In this document: piece by piece, positions 19,027 through 27,742 of the stretch
Numbering within the stretch: position 1 is the stretch's first letter
How the letters are laid out: each line of letters opens with the position of its first letter
NCBI GenBank assembly: GCA_017302295.1
Contig: JAFLDS010000003.1
Location: 169,466-233,465 of the forward strand
Length of the DNA: 64,000 nucleotides
From: Thauera sp.
Lineage (GTDB): Bacteria; Pseudomonadota; Gammaproteobacteria; Burkholderiales; Rhodocyclaceae
Direction of reading: 5' to 3'
Translations under genes and position numbers: made by a program
Notes under the pieces: generated by a model
Told to the model about the DNA's origin: nothing
Database searches by the model: none
Seen by the model: the letters and a program-made list of their open reading frames with translations, nothing else

Positions 19027-19046
19027 CCGAGGAGCCAGCGCAAGAC

Positions 19047-19934
19047 ATGGACAACCACGGCCTCACCGACGCGGAGTTCTCCCTTTTCCAGAAGCTCATC
19101 TACCGGCTGGCCGGCATCAACATGGCCGACAGCAAGAAGCCACTGGTTGCCGGACGCCTGTCGCGCCGGCTGCGCCATTACGGCCTGGACAGTTTCGGGG
19201 CCTACCACAAGCTCATCATGAGCGGCGAACACCCGGAAGAACAGCAGTTGATGGTCGATCTGCTCACCACCAACGAAACCTATTTCTTCCGTGAGGCGGC
19301 GCACTTCGACTTTCTTCGGGACTTCGCGGCCAGCCGGCGCGGCCAGCCGTTCCGGGTGTGGAGCGGCGCCTCGTCGAGCGGCGAGGAGCCCTATACCATC
19401 GCCATGGTGCTGGCCGAGACGCTGGGCATGTCATCGAACTGGGAGGTCGTCGCCTCGGACATCAGCCTGACAGTGCTCGAGCGGGCGCAGACCGGCCTCT
19501 ATCCAATGGAGCGCGGCAGCGGCATCCCGCCCGAGTTGCTGAAAAAATACTGTCTCAAGGGCGTTCGCAGCCAGGAAGGCAACTTCCTCGTCACGCCACA
19601 GCTGCGCGAACGCGTGGATTTCCGCCACATCAACCTGATCGCCCCCGAGACGCGCGATCTGGGCCACTTCGATGTCATCTTCCTGCGCAACGTGATGATC
19701 TACTTCGACAACGACACCAAGCGCAAGGTCATCGGCAACATGGTCCCGCACTTGCGCGAGGACGGCACCTTCATCGTCGGCCACTCCGAGACACTCAACG
19801 GCATCACCAGCGAGCTCAGCGCCTTGCGCCCCACGCTCTACTGCCGGCCGAGCGCTCATGCGCTGTTCGACCGCCATCGCGGCAATCGCGCGCAGCCCGG
19901 CCTCCATCCCAAGCGCAGCGAACACGGACGATGA
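19047..19934 (+). CDS. cheR: Chemotaxis protein methyltransferase CheR
   Basis: CheR methylates receptor glutamates with S-adenosylmethionine. The 295-residue product has the N-terminal helical domain ([20 protein letters not shown]), the [10 protein letters not shown] motif (near residue 75) and the SAM-binding [16 protein letters not shown] (near 105). The [12 protein letters not shown] block (near 212) and VGHSETLNG (near 245) follow. The ATG at 19047 follows GAGGAGCCAG. Its stop overlaps the cheB start (ATGA at 19931-19934), giving translational coupling of the opposing methylation enzymes. All family landmarks are present. Confidence 0.96.
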   Translation: MDNHGLTDAEFSLFQKLIYRLAGINMADSKKPLVAGRLSRRLRHYGLDSFGAYHKLIMSGEHPEEQQLMVDLLTTNETYFFREAAHFDFLRDFAASRRGQPFRVWSGASSSGEEPYTIAMVLAETLGMSSNWEVVASDISLTVLERAQTGLYPMERGSGIPPELLKKYCLKGVRSQEGNFLVTPQLRERVDFRHINLIAPETRDLGHFDVIFLRNVMIYFDNDTKRKVIGNMVPHLREDGTFIVGHSETLNGITSELSALRPTLYCRPSAHALFDRHRGNRAQPGLHPKRSEHGR

Positions 19935-21010
19935 GCAACAAGATCAAGGTCATCATCGTCGATGACTCCGCCGTGGTGCGCCAGACGGTGCGCCAGATGC
20001 TCGAGCGCGATGGAGGTATCGAAGTCATCGCCGCAGCGTCGGACCCGCTGTTCGCCATCAGCCACATGCAGCGCGAGTGGCCCGACGTGATCGTGCTCGA
20101 CATCGAGATGCCGCGCATGGACGGACTGACCTTCCTGAAGAAGATCATGAGCGAGCACCCGACGCCGGTGGTGATCTGCTCTTCGCTCGCCGAAAGCGGC
20201 GCCGCCGCCACCCTGCAGGCACTGTCTGCCGGCGCCGTCGCGATCATCACCAAGCCCAGAATGGGCGTGAAGCAGTTTCTCGAGGACAGCGCAAACGACG
20301 TCGTGCAGGCGGTGAAGGCCGCGGCGCGTGCCAATGCCAGCCGGCTGGTGCCACGCGCCACTGCGCAGCGCCCGCCGCCCCCCAAGCTCAGCGCCGACGC
20401 CATGCTCGCCTCCGGCCTGGGCAGCGGCTCGAACATGGTGCGCACCACCGAGCGCCTCATTGCCATCGGCACGTCCACCGGCGGCACTCAGGCGCTGGAA
20501 GCGGTACTGACTCAGCTACCTGCGGTCTGCCCCGGCATCGTCATCGTCCAGCACATGCCCGAGCGCTTCACCGCGATGTTCGCCGAGCGCCTCGACAGCC
20601 TGTGCGCCCTGGAGGTGCGAGAGGCACGGCATGGCGACCGCGTGGTCGCCGGACGCGCACTGATCGCCCCTGGCGGCAAGCACATGCTGCTCGCGCGCAG
20701 CGGCGCACAATACACGGTGGAAGTGGTCGACGGCCCACTGATCAACCGTCACCGGCCATCGGTGGACGTACTCTTCCGATCCTGCGCCAAGTTCGCCGGC
20801 CGCAACGCCCTCGGCGTGATCATGACCGGCATGGGTGACGACGGCGCCCGCGGCATGAAGGAAATGCACGACGCGGGCGCGAGGACGATCGCAGAGGACG
20901 AATCCACCTGCATCGTGTTCGGCATGCCCAAGGAAGCGATCCGCCTCGGCGGTGTCGACAGCGTGCTGCCGCTCGACAAGATCCCAGCCGCCATCCTGGA
21001 GGGTCAATAA
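19931..21010 (+). CDS. cheB: Chemotaxis response regulator protein-glutamate methylesterase CheB
   Basis: CheB removes receptor methyl groups after phosphorylation by CheA. Of 359 residues, the receiver domain comes first ([12 protein letters not shown], residues 7-18; phospho-Asp in [13 protein letters not shown] near 58; Lys in AIITKPRMG near 110). A linker leads to the esterase domain (about 175-355) with the catalytic Ser in [10 protein letters not shown], His in [13 protein letters not shown] and Asp in [11 protein letters not shown]. The start overlaps the cheR stop by 4 bp. It is the last gene of the operon; the opposite-strand pseudogene ends 27 bp downstream. Confidence 0.97.
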   Translation: MSNKIKVIIVDDSAVVRQTVRQMLERDGGIEVIAAASDPLFAISHMQREWPDVIVLDIEMPRMDGLTFLKKIMSEHPTPVVICSSLAESGAAATLQALSAGAVAIITKPRMGVKQFLEDSANDVVQAVKAAARANASRLVPRATAQRPPPPKLSADAMLASGLGSGSNMVRTTERLIAIGTSTGGTQALEAVLTQLPAVCPGIVIVQHMPERFTAMFAERLDSLCALEVREARHGDRVVAGRALIAPGGKHMLLARSGAQYTVEVVDGPLINRHRPSVDVLFRSCAKFAGRNALGVIMTGMGDDGARGMKEMHDAGARTIAEDESTCIVFGMPKEAIRLGGVDSVLPLDKIPAAILEGQ

Positions 21011-21036
21011 ACGTCAAGTGCGGGACGCAACCTCGG

Positions 21037-22410
21037 TCAGCGTCGCGGCGCCATGCGAATGATCTGAAAGGCGGGCCCATTCTCAATAATCGTCATGCCG
21101 TCCTCGCTCAGTCGCGCGAAAACGGATGGCAGATCGATCAATTCGACCCATTTCCCTGTCGGCACCGGGTAGCTGCCATACTTGTAGTCATCCGCCTTGA
21201 CGCTATAGAAAAGCGTCCACTGATCCCTCGCGTCGAACATTTCATCCTTGTTGTCAACGCGCCGCAGCTTGAGGAGAGACGGTTCCCCCCACCTTCCACG
21301 ATCCTCAATTTCCCGTTCTTCATGATCAGGGAATATTCGGTGCCGGTCAGATATTGAACAGCTTTCCATTGATGGTCGTTCCGTTCAGGCTGCGCAGGTC
21401 GTCGACATGAAGCCCCTCACGATTGATGTTGAGATGCCGGCGGGAAACAAATGTGCTGCTGAAGCTGACGTTATTGCGGATTGCCCCTTCGGGGGAGTCT
21501 CTACAGACCGAAACTGAATCGCTGCGCATCGGGTGGCGGAGTCCGCTCATGATGTCCAGCAGATATCCCCAGGCAGGCGCCCAGTCGCTGAGGGGCTCGA
21601 GCAGGCGCTTTACCCTTTTGATGCTCAACCAGTCGCCGGAAATGGTGTAGTAGTCGAGCGACTCGCGGTAACGCTTGGCCGCATCAGCCTTACGCCCCTG
21701 CTCCGACGCTTCGTCCGCCAATCGCTCCAGAATGCGTGCGCTGGCGTAAACCTCACCCGACGCAGCGTATTGCTTCAGTGCCAGTGCATAGAACTCAAGC
21801 GCTTTGTCGATGTTGCCCGCCTTCTCTTCCAGCGAGGCGAGGCTTTCCAGTGCGTCGCCCTCCGACGCGCCACTCCCCGCCCGTTTTGCGAGGTCGAGCG
21901 CCCGCTCGAGTGTTTTCTCGCGCTTCGTCGAGCGCGCCCTGACGGACATGGACCTTTCCGATTTCGACATAGGTACCGGCTGCCCCGACAGGTTCGCCCC
22001 AGCGCTGGTAGGTCGCCAGCGCTCCAGCAAGAAGCTTCAGAGCTTCGTCATAGTGCTGGTCGATGGCCAGGGCAACTGCACGATGTCGAGTCGCAATCGC
22101 AGTGTTCAGAGCCTCATTGCCCAGGACGAATCCGGCAATCACAACCAGCACGATGGTGACAAGCACGGCCGCGCTCGCAGCAGCACAGTGCACCCGCCGC
22201 TTGCGCTCCCTCCTCAAGTCGCTTTCCAGACGCTGTCGCGCACGCTCCCGATCGCGACACTGCGTGACAACCGTGGTGAGCAAGTCATGGATCAGCTCGA
22301 TGCGGATCAGCTCGATGCGGTCGGCGCCACGATCCGGTTCGAGGCGCAAGTGACGCCGCTTGACCAACGCCTCGAGATCGGCGTCGGGAACGGAGCGCTT
22401 GGCGGTTGCC
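21037..22410 (-). pseudogene. Remnant of a STAND-NTPase / TPR / FHA protein (5'-truncated, three frameshifts)
   Basis: Reading the minus strand from 22410, one frame gives a stretch typical of the end of a STAND NTPase (IELIHDLLTTVV), a basic linker, one membrane segment (VLVTIVLVVIAGFVLG) and the first TPR (ALAIDQHYDEALKLLAGAL). The frame then shifts at about 21920-21926 to further TPRs (AGNIDKALEFYALALKQYAA) and an FHA domain (NNVSFSSTFVSRRHLNI, SLNGTTINGKLF). It shifts again at about 21350 (YLTGTEYSLIMKNGKLRIV), and a third time at a G-run near 21285 (LLKLRRVDNKDEMFD to the stop at 21037). No start codon is found upstream before the dadA stop, so the NTPase half is missing. A 15-bp tandem duplication (IRIELIRIEL) adds to the decay. 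Sequencing error could explain single shifts, but three plus a lost 5' end argue for a dead gene. Confidence 0.75.
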
Positions 22411-23721
22411 TCAGGCCGGCGACAGATCCAGCCCCGAGGCCCGGCGCGTGGCCTCGCGGCCGTAGCGGCCGAGGCCGAGATCCTGATGGCGGATCGCCGG
22501 CTGACGGCCGGTGACGAGGTCCGCCATCAGCGCGCCGGCGCCGCAGGACATCGTCCATCCGAGCGTGCCGTGGCCGGTGTTGATGTAGAGCTCGGGATAG
22601 GGCGTGGCGCCGACGATCGGCGTCGAATCCGGCGTCATCGGCCGCAGTCCGGTCCAGAACTCGGCACGGGCGAGATCGCCACTGCCGGGGAAGAGATCAC
22701 CGACGACGAGTTCCAGCGTCTCGCGCCGGCGCGGATTCAGGCGCAGGTCGAATCCGCCGAGCTCGGCCATGCCGCCGACACGGATGCGATCGTCGAAGCG
22801 CGTCACCGCGACCTTGTAGGTTTCGTCGAGCACGGTGGACACCGGCGCGGCGTCGGCATCGACCAGCGGCACCGTCAGCGAATAGCCCTTCACCGGATAC
22901 ACCGGCAGATCCAGCCCGAGGCCGGCCGCCATCTGGCGGGAATAGCTGCCGAACGCGAGCACGTAGCGGTCGGCGGCCAGCACTTCGCTGCGTTCCCCCT
23001 CGCCCACCCGGATACCGATCACGCCGCCGCCACCGGTCAGGATCTCGCGCACATCGACGCCGTAGCGGAACTCGACCCCGGCGGCGCGCGCCATGTCGGC
23101 CAGCCGCGTGGTGAACAGGTGGCAGTCGCCGGTCTCGTCGTTGGGCAGGCGCAGCCCGCCGACCAGCTTGCCGCCGCTGCGCGCCAGCGCCGGTTCGGCG
23201 CGGGCGAGCTCATCGCGGTTCAGCAGTTCGTAGGGCACGCCGCACTCTTCGAGCACCGCGATGTCGCGCGCGGCGGCGTCGAACTGGGCCTGGGTGCGGA
23301 ACAGTTGCAGCGTGCCGCGGCTGCGCTCGTCGTAGCGGATGCCGGTGTCGGCGCGCAGCGCGCGCAGGCAGTCGCGGCTGTATTCGGACAGCCGCATCAT
23401 GCGTTCCTTGTTCACCGCGTAGCGCGCGCTGCTGCAGTTGGCCAGCATCTGCGCCATCCAGCGCAGCTGGTACAGGCTGCCGTCGGCGCGGATGGCGAGC
23501 GGCGAGTGGCGCTGGAACAGCCACTTCAGCGCCTTCAGCGGAATGCCGGGCGCGGCCCAGGGCGTGGAGTAGCCCGGCGACACCTGGCCGGCGTTGGCGT
23601 AACTCGTCTCCAGCGCCGCGCCGGGCTGACGGTCGATGACGGTGACGCGGGCGCCGCGCTGGGCGAGATACCAGGCGGTGGTGGTACCGATGACGCCGCT
23701 GCCGAGTACGATCACGTGCAT
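22411..23721 (-). CDS. dadA: D-amino acid dehydrogenase small subunit DadA
   Basis: FAD-dependent enzyme that oxidises D-alanine and other D-amino acids to the keto acid, feeding electrons to the respiratory chain at the inner membrane. The 436-residue protein opens with the dinucleotide motif [21 protein letters not shown]. Further family blocks are [49 protein letters not shown] and [16 protein letters not shown]. Length is normal. The ATG at 23721 directly precedes the motif. The divergent lrp-type gene across a 133-bp gap is the usual arrangement for DadR-type activation by alanine. A degraded TPR/FHA gene follows immediately after its stop. Confidence 0.95.
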   Translation of the reverse strand: MHVIVLGSGVIGTTTAWYLAQRGARVTVIDRQPGAALETSYANAGQVSPGYSTPWAAPGIPLKALKWLFQRHSPLAIRADGSLYQLRWMAQMLANCSSARYAVNKERMMRLSEYSRDCLRALRADTGIRYDERSRGTLQLFRTQAQFDAAARDIAVLEECGVPYELLNRDELARAEPALARSGGKLVGGLRLPNDETGDCHLFTTRLADMARAAGVEFRYGVDVREILTGGGGVIGIRVGEGERSEVLAADRYVLAFGSYSRQMAAGLGLDLPVYPVKGYSLTVPLVDADAAPVSTVLDETYKVAVTRFDDRIRVGGMAELGGFDLRLNPRRRETLELVVGDLFPGSGDLARAEFWTGLRPMTPDSTPIVGATPYPELYINTGHGTLGWTMSCGAGALMADLVTGRQPAIRHQDLGLGRYGREATRRASGLDLSPA

Positions 23722-23854
23722 GACGAGTCTCCTGCCTTGTATTCGTTGAATGTCTGCAGTTTAGGGAAGCATCGGCAGGTTTTTTCACCGAACTCTTGCA
23801 GGTTTATGGCGATAATCTCCAATACCCGCTTCATCCGGCCCGCAGGAAAGTGAA

Positions 23855-24322
23855 ATGCGCGAACTCGACCGAATCGACCGCAAGATCCTCGATCTGCTGC
23901 AGAAGGACGGCCGTCTGTCGATGACCGATCTGGCGCAGCGCGTCGGCCTGTCGCCCACCCCGTGCACCGAGCGCGTGCGCCGGCTGGAACGCGAGGGCGT
24001 GATCACCGGCTACCACGCACGGGTCGATCCGCGCGCGCTCGGCCGCCCGCTGCTGGTGTTCGTCGAGCTGCGGCTGTCGGCGAAGTCGAACGACGCCTTC
24101 GACCGCGTCAAGAAGGAACTCGCCTACGTGCCCGAAGTGATGGAATGCCACCTCGTGTCGGGCGACTTCGACTACCTGATCAAGGCGCGCATCGCCGAAA
24201 TGGGCGACTACCGCCGCCTGCTCGGCAACATCCTGCTCAAGCTGCCGGCGGCAGCCGAATCACGCAGCTACGTGGTGATCGAGGAAGTGAAGGAAAGCCT
24301 GTACCTGCCGCCGGAAGGCTGA
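23855..24322 (+). CDS. Lrp/AsnC-family transcriptional regulator, likely regulator of dadA
   Basis: Regulator of 155 residues with an N-terminal winged helix (LDRIDRKILDLLQKDGRLSMTDLAQRVGLSPTPCTERVRRLE) and a C-terminal RAM/ACT-like ligand-binding domain (about residues 65-150; GDFDYLIKARIAEMGDYRRLL). It is divergent from dadA, so control of D-alanine catabolism in response to alanine (DadR/BkdR-like) is the best guess. The ATG at 23855 follows AGGAAAG. The intergenic segment 23722-23854 would hold both promoters; A/T-rich stretches such as GGTTTTTTCACC are visible but no operator was defined. Confidence 0.92.
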   Translation: MRELDRIDRKILDLLQKDGRLSMTDLAQRVGLSPTPCTERVRRLEREGVITGYHARVDPRALGRPLLVFVELRLSAKSNDAFDRVKKELAYVPEVMECHLVSGDFDYLIKARIAEMGDYRRLLGNILLKLPAAAESRSYVVIEEVKESLYLPPEG

Positions 24323-24342
24323 GGGCAGACGCGCATCGGCCC

Positions 24343-25251
24343 CTACGCCGCGGGCGGGAACATGCCGCGGCAGAAATCGATGAAGGCGCGCACCTTGGCC
24401 GGGACGTGGCGGCCCGGCGGGTGCACCGCGTAGATGCCGCCGCGCGGCAGTTGCCACTCGGGCAGCAGGCACACCAATTCGCCATCTGCAATGCCGGCCG
24501 CGGCGCTCAACTCGTCCAGCACCGACACGCCCGCCCCATGGCGCAGCAAGGCGCGCAGCGTGGCGGCCGAATCCGTGCGCAGCGACGCGCGCATGCGCAC
24601 GTTGCACGTCTCGCCGCCACGCACGAAGGTCCACGTGAGCGGCGTCGGCAGCAGCGTAAGCGCCACCCAGGCGTGGTGCGCCAGATCCTCCGGTGTCGCC
24701 GGCCGCGGATGGCGCTCGAGGTAGGCGGGCGAGCTCACCACGTATTGGTCGAAACCGCCGAGTCGGGTGGCACGCAGCGTGGAATCGCGCAGCCACCCCA
24801 TGCGCAGCCCCAGATCCAGCCCCTCCTGCACCAGATCCACCACGCGATCGCTGGTGCGCAACTCGATCTGCAGGCGCGGATGGCGCGCGCTGAAAGCGGC
24901 GACGACACCCGCCAGCGCCTGGGTGGCCAAGTCCACCGAAGCGGTGATGCGCAGCGTGCCGGCCAGTTCGGCTCCCTGGCCCGCAGCGACTTCGGCCACC
25001 ACGGCGTGCGCCTCGCGCAGCAGCGGCACTCAGCGCGCCTGCAGCGCCTCGCCCGCTTCGGTCAGCGTCACACGGCGGGTGGTGCGGCTGAACAGCGTGG
25101 TCCCGAGCCGGCTTTCGAGACGGGCGACGGCCAGGCTCACCCGCGCCTTGCTGGTGCCGAGGCGCGCCGCCGCGGCAGTGAAGCCGCCCGCCTCCGCCAC
25201 CGCGGCGAAGGTCAGCAGGCTGTTGAGGTCGAGCTCGTCGGCAGGTGTCAT
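24343..25251 (-). pseudogene. LysR-family regulator gene interrupted by an in-frame TGA at codon 74
   Basis: Reading through one TGA (25030-25032) gives a normal 302-codon LysR regulator. The N-terminal helix-turn-helix (LLTFAAVAEAGGFTAAAARL, RLESRLGTTLFSRTTRRVTLTEAGEALQAR) is followed directly, in the same frame, by VPLLREAHAVV and the full effector domain (about residues 90-302). The codon that is TGA lines up with a Cys often found there in LysR proteins; the LysR at 53649 in this window has QRCVDIL at the same place. A Cys codon (TGC/TGT) changed to TGA is the simplest explanation. The gene is divergent from the oxidoreductase at 25436, its presumed target. Selenocysteine decoding is discussed in the findings; I found no convincing SECIS hairpin. 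Confidence 0.75.
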
Positions 25252-25435
25252 CGCATTTCCCGGTCGGACGAAGCGGTGTGGCGTGTTGGACGGCGCAGGG
25301 AAGCCGCAGGGCTCGGGCCAGTCTACCGTCAAGATTTAGATAACAGTGAGTTGTTTCTGTCGCCGTTTATCGCATCAATGCGGCTTGCGATGATGCCCTC
25401 ACCCGAACACCTCATCCATGCACAGGAGCACACAC

Positions 25436-26074
25436 ATGAACATCGTCCTCATCGGCGCCAGCGGCTACATCGGTTCCGCCCTGCTCGAGGAAGCCCTCGC
25501 CCGCGGCCATCAGGTGACCGCGCTGGTCGGGCATCCCGAGAAGCTCACCGCCCACCCCAAACTCACCGCGCTGAAAGCGGACGCACTCGACACCGCCGCC
25601 CTCTCCGGCCAGTTGCGCGGCCACGACGCGGTGATCAGCGCCTTCAGCGGTCATGCTCAATCGGACGTGTACGGCTACTACGTGCGCGGCATCCGCTCCA
25701 TCATCGACGCCACCAAGGCGTCGGGCGTGCCCCGCCTGCTGGTGGTCGGCGGCGCCGCCAGCCTCGAAGTGGCGCCCGGCGTGCAACTGCTCGACACCCC
25801 CGAGTTCCCCGCGCAGTGGAAGGAAACCGCCGCAGGCGCGCGCGAGGCGCTGAACCTGTTGCGCGCCGAACCCGCTCTCGACTGGACCTTCCTCAGCCCC
25901 TCCGCCTACCTCGAGCCGGGCGAGCGCAGCGGCCAGTTCCGCCTCGGCGGCGACCAGCTGCTGGTCGCCGCCGACGGCCAGAGCCGCATCTCGCTGCAGG
26001 ACTACGCGGTGGCGATGATCGACGAGCTGGAAAAACCGGCGCACTCGCGAAAGCGGTTCACGGTCGGGTACTGA
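25436..26074 (+). CDS. NAD(P)-dependent epimerase/dehydratase-like oxidoreductase (NAD(P)H-binding family)
   Basis: Atypical short-chain dehydrogenase of 212 residues in the NAD(P)H-binding / YwnB-like group. The Rossmann motif ILIGASG-type (NIVLIGASGYIGSALLEEAL) begins at residue 2, and the VISAFSGH and LLVVGGAASLEV segments match the family. The ATG at 25436 is preferred because CAGGAG lies 8 bp upstream; an in-frame ATG at 25418 has no such site. The gene is divergent from the interrupted LysR gene across about 180 bp. Members often act on quinones or flavins, but the substrate here is unknown. Confidence 0.85.
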   Translation: MNIVLIGASGYIGSALLEEALARGHQVTALVGHPEKLTAHPKLTALKADALDTAALSGQLRGHDAVISAFSGHAQSDVYGYYVRGIRSIIDATKASGVPRLLVVGGAASLEVAPGVQLLDTPEFPAQWKETAAGAREALNLLRAEPALDWTFLSPSAYLEPGERSGQFRLGGDQLLVAADGQSRISLQDYAVAMIDELEKPAHSRKRFTVGY

Positions 26075-26114
26075 GTTGGGCAATGAGGGCTGGCGATCGC
26101 GCCCAGCCCTCGCG

Positions 26115-26411
26115 TTACGCCGTCCGAAACACCTTCAACACCTCGTCCCCCAGGTGATTGATCACCTTCACCGCGATCCGTCCCGACTTCGGCCGCTCGA
26201 ACGGGCGTGACACGTCGCTGTTGAGCGTCGCCCAGGCGTCGGCGTCGACCTCGGCCTTGAGCGTGGTCTTCAGCGCCTTGTAGGGGTCGTTGGCGCCGAG
26301 GAGATAGGCGTGGCGGACGAAAAAGGACTCCATGTCGTAGTCGGTGTCGATGAACCAGCAGGCGATGCCTTCGGGGCCGTCGCTGCGCTGGTTTATCCGA
26401 GTCGATGCGGA
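26115..26411 (-). pseudogene. C-terminal remnant of a type III-like DNA methyltransferase (mod)
   Basis: About 95 codons ending in the sequence block ACWFIDTDYDMESFFVRHAY ... RIAVKVINHLGDEVLKVFRTA, which I recognise as the C-terminal tail of methyltransferases that accompany BPTD_3080-type helicase/nuclease systems. The catalytic methylase domain is absent: upstream the sequence runs straight into a MITE-like element (26412-26636) and then an HNH gene. The N-terminal 44 codons of what is probably the same gene survive at 27735-27604. Assignment to the methyltransferase rather than the helicase subunit is from memory of the family and is moderately secure. Confidence 0.65.
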
Positions 26412-26636
26412 AATTATTAACTTGGCAATCAAATAGACGACGCTGGAGCGGGCTCCGTATTCGTCCCCCTTCAAGGGGAGGGGGATGGGGTTCAGCCGCG
26501 CCAGTGCAAACCCCATCCCCACCCCGTCCCGTCCAATCGCAAACGTCGCGCATGCGCGACCTTCCCCTTGAAGGGGAGGGAGTAACTGCGAAGCACGTCA
26601 CTTGGCAAGACGTAATTGATTGCCGGGTTAATAGTT
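26412..26636. mobile_element. MITE-like element, 225 bp, with 21-bp imperfect terminal inverted repeats
   Basis: Left end AATTATTAACTTGGCAATCA (from 26412) and the inverse of the right end (26616-26636) match at 18 of 21 positions. Inside lie two near-palindromic CCCCTT(C/G)AAGGGGAGGG blocks, at about 26466 and 26564, in a G-rich context unlike the neighbouring genes. No ORF of its own is convincing. The right end abuts the HNH stop codon and the left end abuts the methyltransferase remnant. No clear target-site duplication was seen. Confidence 0.6.
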
Positions 26637-27541
26637 CAGCCTTGGAAGCGATTCTCGTTGTGCCACCGAAGCAGGCCAAGGTCTGGATAATCGCGCGGAT
26701 CATCGGGCAGGTTGGCAAGGCGTTGCCCGTGCAAACGGTAGTAGGCCTTTCCGTTGAACCACGCCTCGCGAATCCTTGGGCTCACCTCGACGTGCAGTGA
26801 AGGGGTGACAGTGACGAGCCCGACGTCGAATAGCTTGTGAAAGTCGGATCGCAGCAGGAGACCATTCCGAACGTCGTGCGGCCCGCGTTCCGCGAACGGA
26901 AGAATGTGAGCAGCCTCCAGCACGGGTAGCGTGTGCTCTCCGGTGATCGCACAGCGGCGCTGATAGGCATCCATGACGACGACGCGGAATGCACCTTGGC
27001 CGAGGCGAGGCTTCACGAGGACAGGATTTCCGTATTGGGCGGATTGCTCGCGCATCGACTCAAACGGCCCGTCACGCGCTTCGACCCGATCCCAGAGTAA
27101 CGCGCCCTCATCGACCGTCGAATCGTAGTAGCGGCCTCGGACGATGTTTCCACGCCAGCCCGCGGGAGCATCGATCCACTGGTTATCGGGCCAGAAGAAC
27201 GGCATCGAGAGAATGGTGCAACCAATCTCCGGGTCGCGAACCCGAGGATCGGGCGCAAGCCGCTTGATCATGGCTTCAAACGCTTCGCGCGACGCCGCCC
27301 CGTTCTTTCGGCCAAATGCATCCCACGCCATGGACAACGGAAGGACGGAGAATTTGACGAAGAATCCGCCACCCGCAACGTGGTTGTAGGGACGCTTGAG
27401 CTTGAAAAGGAAGGGCGCTCCGGGTGTCAATCCAACAAACGGTGCCTTGCCGCTGGGCTGCCAGAAGTTGACCTCATCCGGTTGCTCACGACGGAGGAAC
27501 TCGAACCAGGCGTTGTCCGTAACCCCAAGCCAGAATTTCAA
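26636..27541 (-). CDS. HNH endonuclease (restriction-type, C-terminal HNH domain)
   Basis: Protein of 301 residues. The N-terminal part (about 1-190) is an uncharacterised domain starting KFWLGVTDNAWFEFLRR. The C-terminal part (about 195-265) is an HNH nuclease: YQRRCAITGEH with a Cys, then the conserved His of EAAHILPF, the Asn of RNGLLLRSD and the His of FHKLFD. The predicted start is TTG at 27541, which overlaps the stop of the small methyltransferase fragment in a TTGA junction, suggesting coupled translation. It sits between the two surviving ends of the methyltransferase gene, so it entered by replacement. Role (restriction, or a selfish/homing nuclease) is open. Confidence 0.85.
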   Translation of the reverse strand: MKFWLGVTDNAWFEFLRREQPDEVNFWQPSGKAPFVGLTPGAPFLFKLKRPYNHVAGGGFFVKFSVLPLSMAWDAFGRKNGAASREAFEAMIKRLAPDPRVRDPEIGCTILSMPFFWPDNQWIDAPAGWRGNIVRGRYYDSTVDEGALLWDRVEARDGPFESMREQSAQYGNPVLVKPRLGQGAFRVVVMDAYQRRCAITGEHTLPVLEAAHILPFAERGPHDVRNGLLLRSDFHKLFDVGLVTVTPSLHVEVSPRIREAWFNGKAYYRLHGQRLANLPDDPRDYPDLGLLRWHNENRFQG

Positions 27542-27735
27542 CTCGCTCTCTCCATGCTCCGCAACACATGCTCGAGTGCAGCGTAACAGTATTGACCACC
27601 ACCAGCGACGCGCACCCGCGAACGCTCGTCCTTCTGCATCACCGACTGGTATTCGGCGGTGGGGATGTTCTTGCGCGTGGCCTCCTCGTGGACGAGGGTT
27701 TCGACGGCTAGGGCGGGGGCGGTTTGCTTGGCCAT
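27538..27735 (-). pseudogene. N-terminal remnant of the type III-like DNA methyltransferase (mod)
   Basis: The frame opens with MAKQTAPALAVETLVHEEAT, then RKNIPTAEYQSVMQKDERSRVRVA, which matches the start of methyltransferases of BPTD_3080-type systems. After 44 codons the sequence changes to unrelated residues (GGGQYCYAALEH...) and stops at 27538. The original gene would continue for several hundred codons; only the C-terminal tail remains, at 26115-26411. The ATG lies 7 bp after the DUF1016 stop, and the stop overlaps the HNH start. It may now serve only as a leader cistron. Confidence 0.7.
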
Positions 27736-27742
27736 GGTGTTC

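Noticed and set aside
19358-19930. Extended in-frame reading upstream of cheB
   Set aside because: This part lies inside cheR in another frame. The receiver domain begins at 19931 with an ATGA overlap.
25000-25032. bSECIS element after the TGA of the LysR gene
   Set aside because: Hand folding gives only a short stem with a GAG loop and no GGU-type apical loop. Not listed as a feature.
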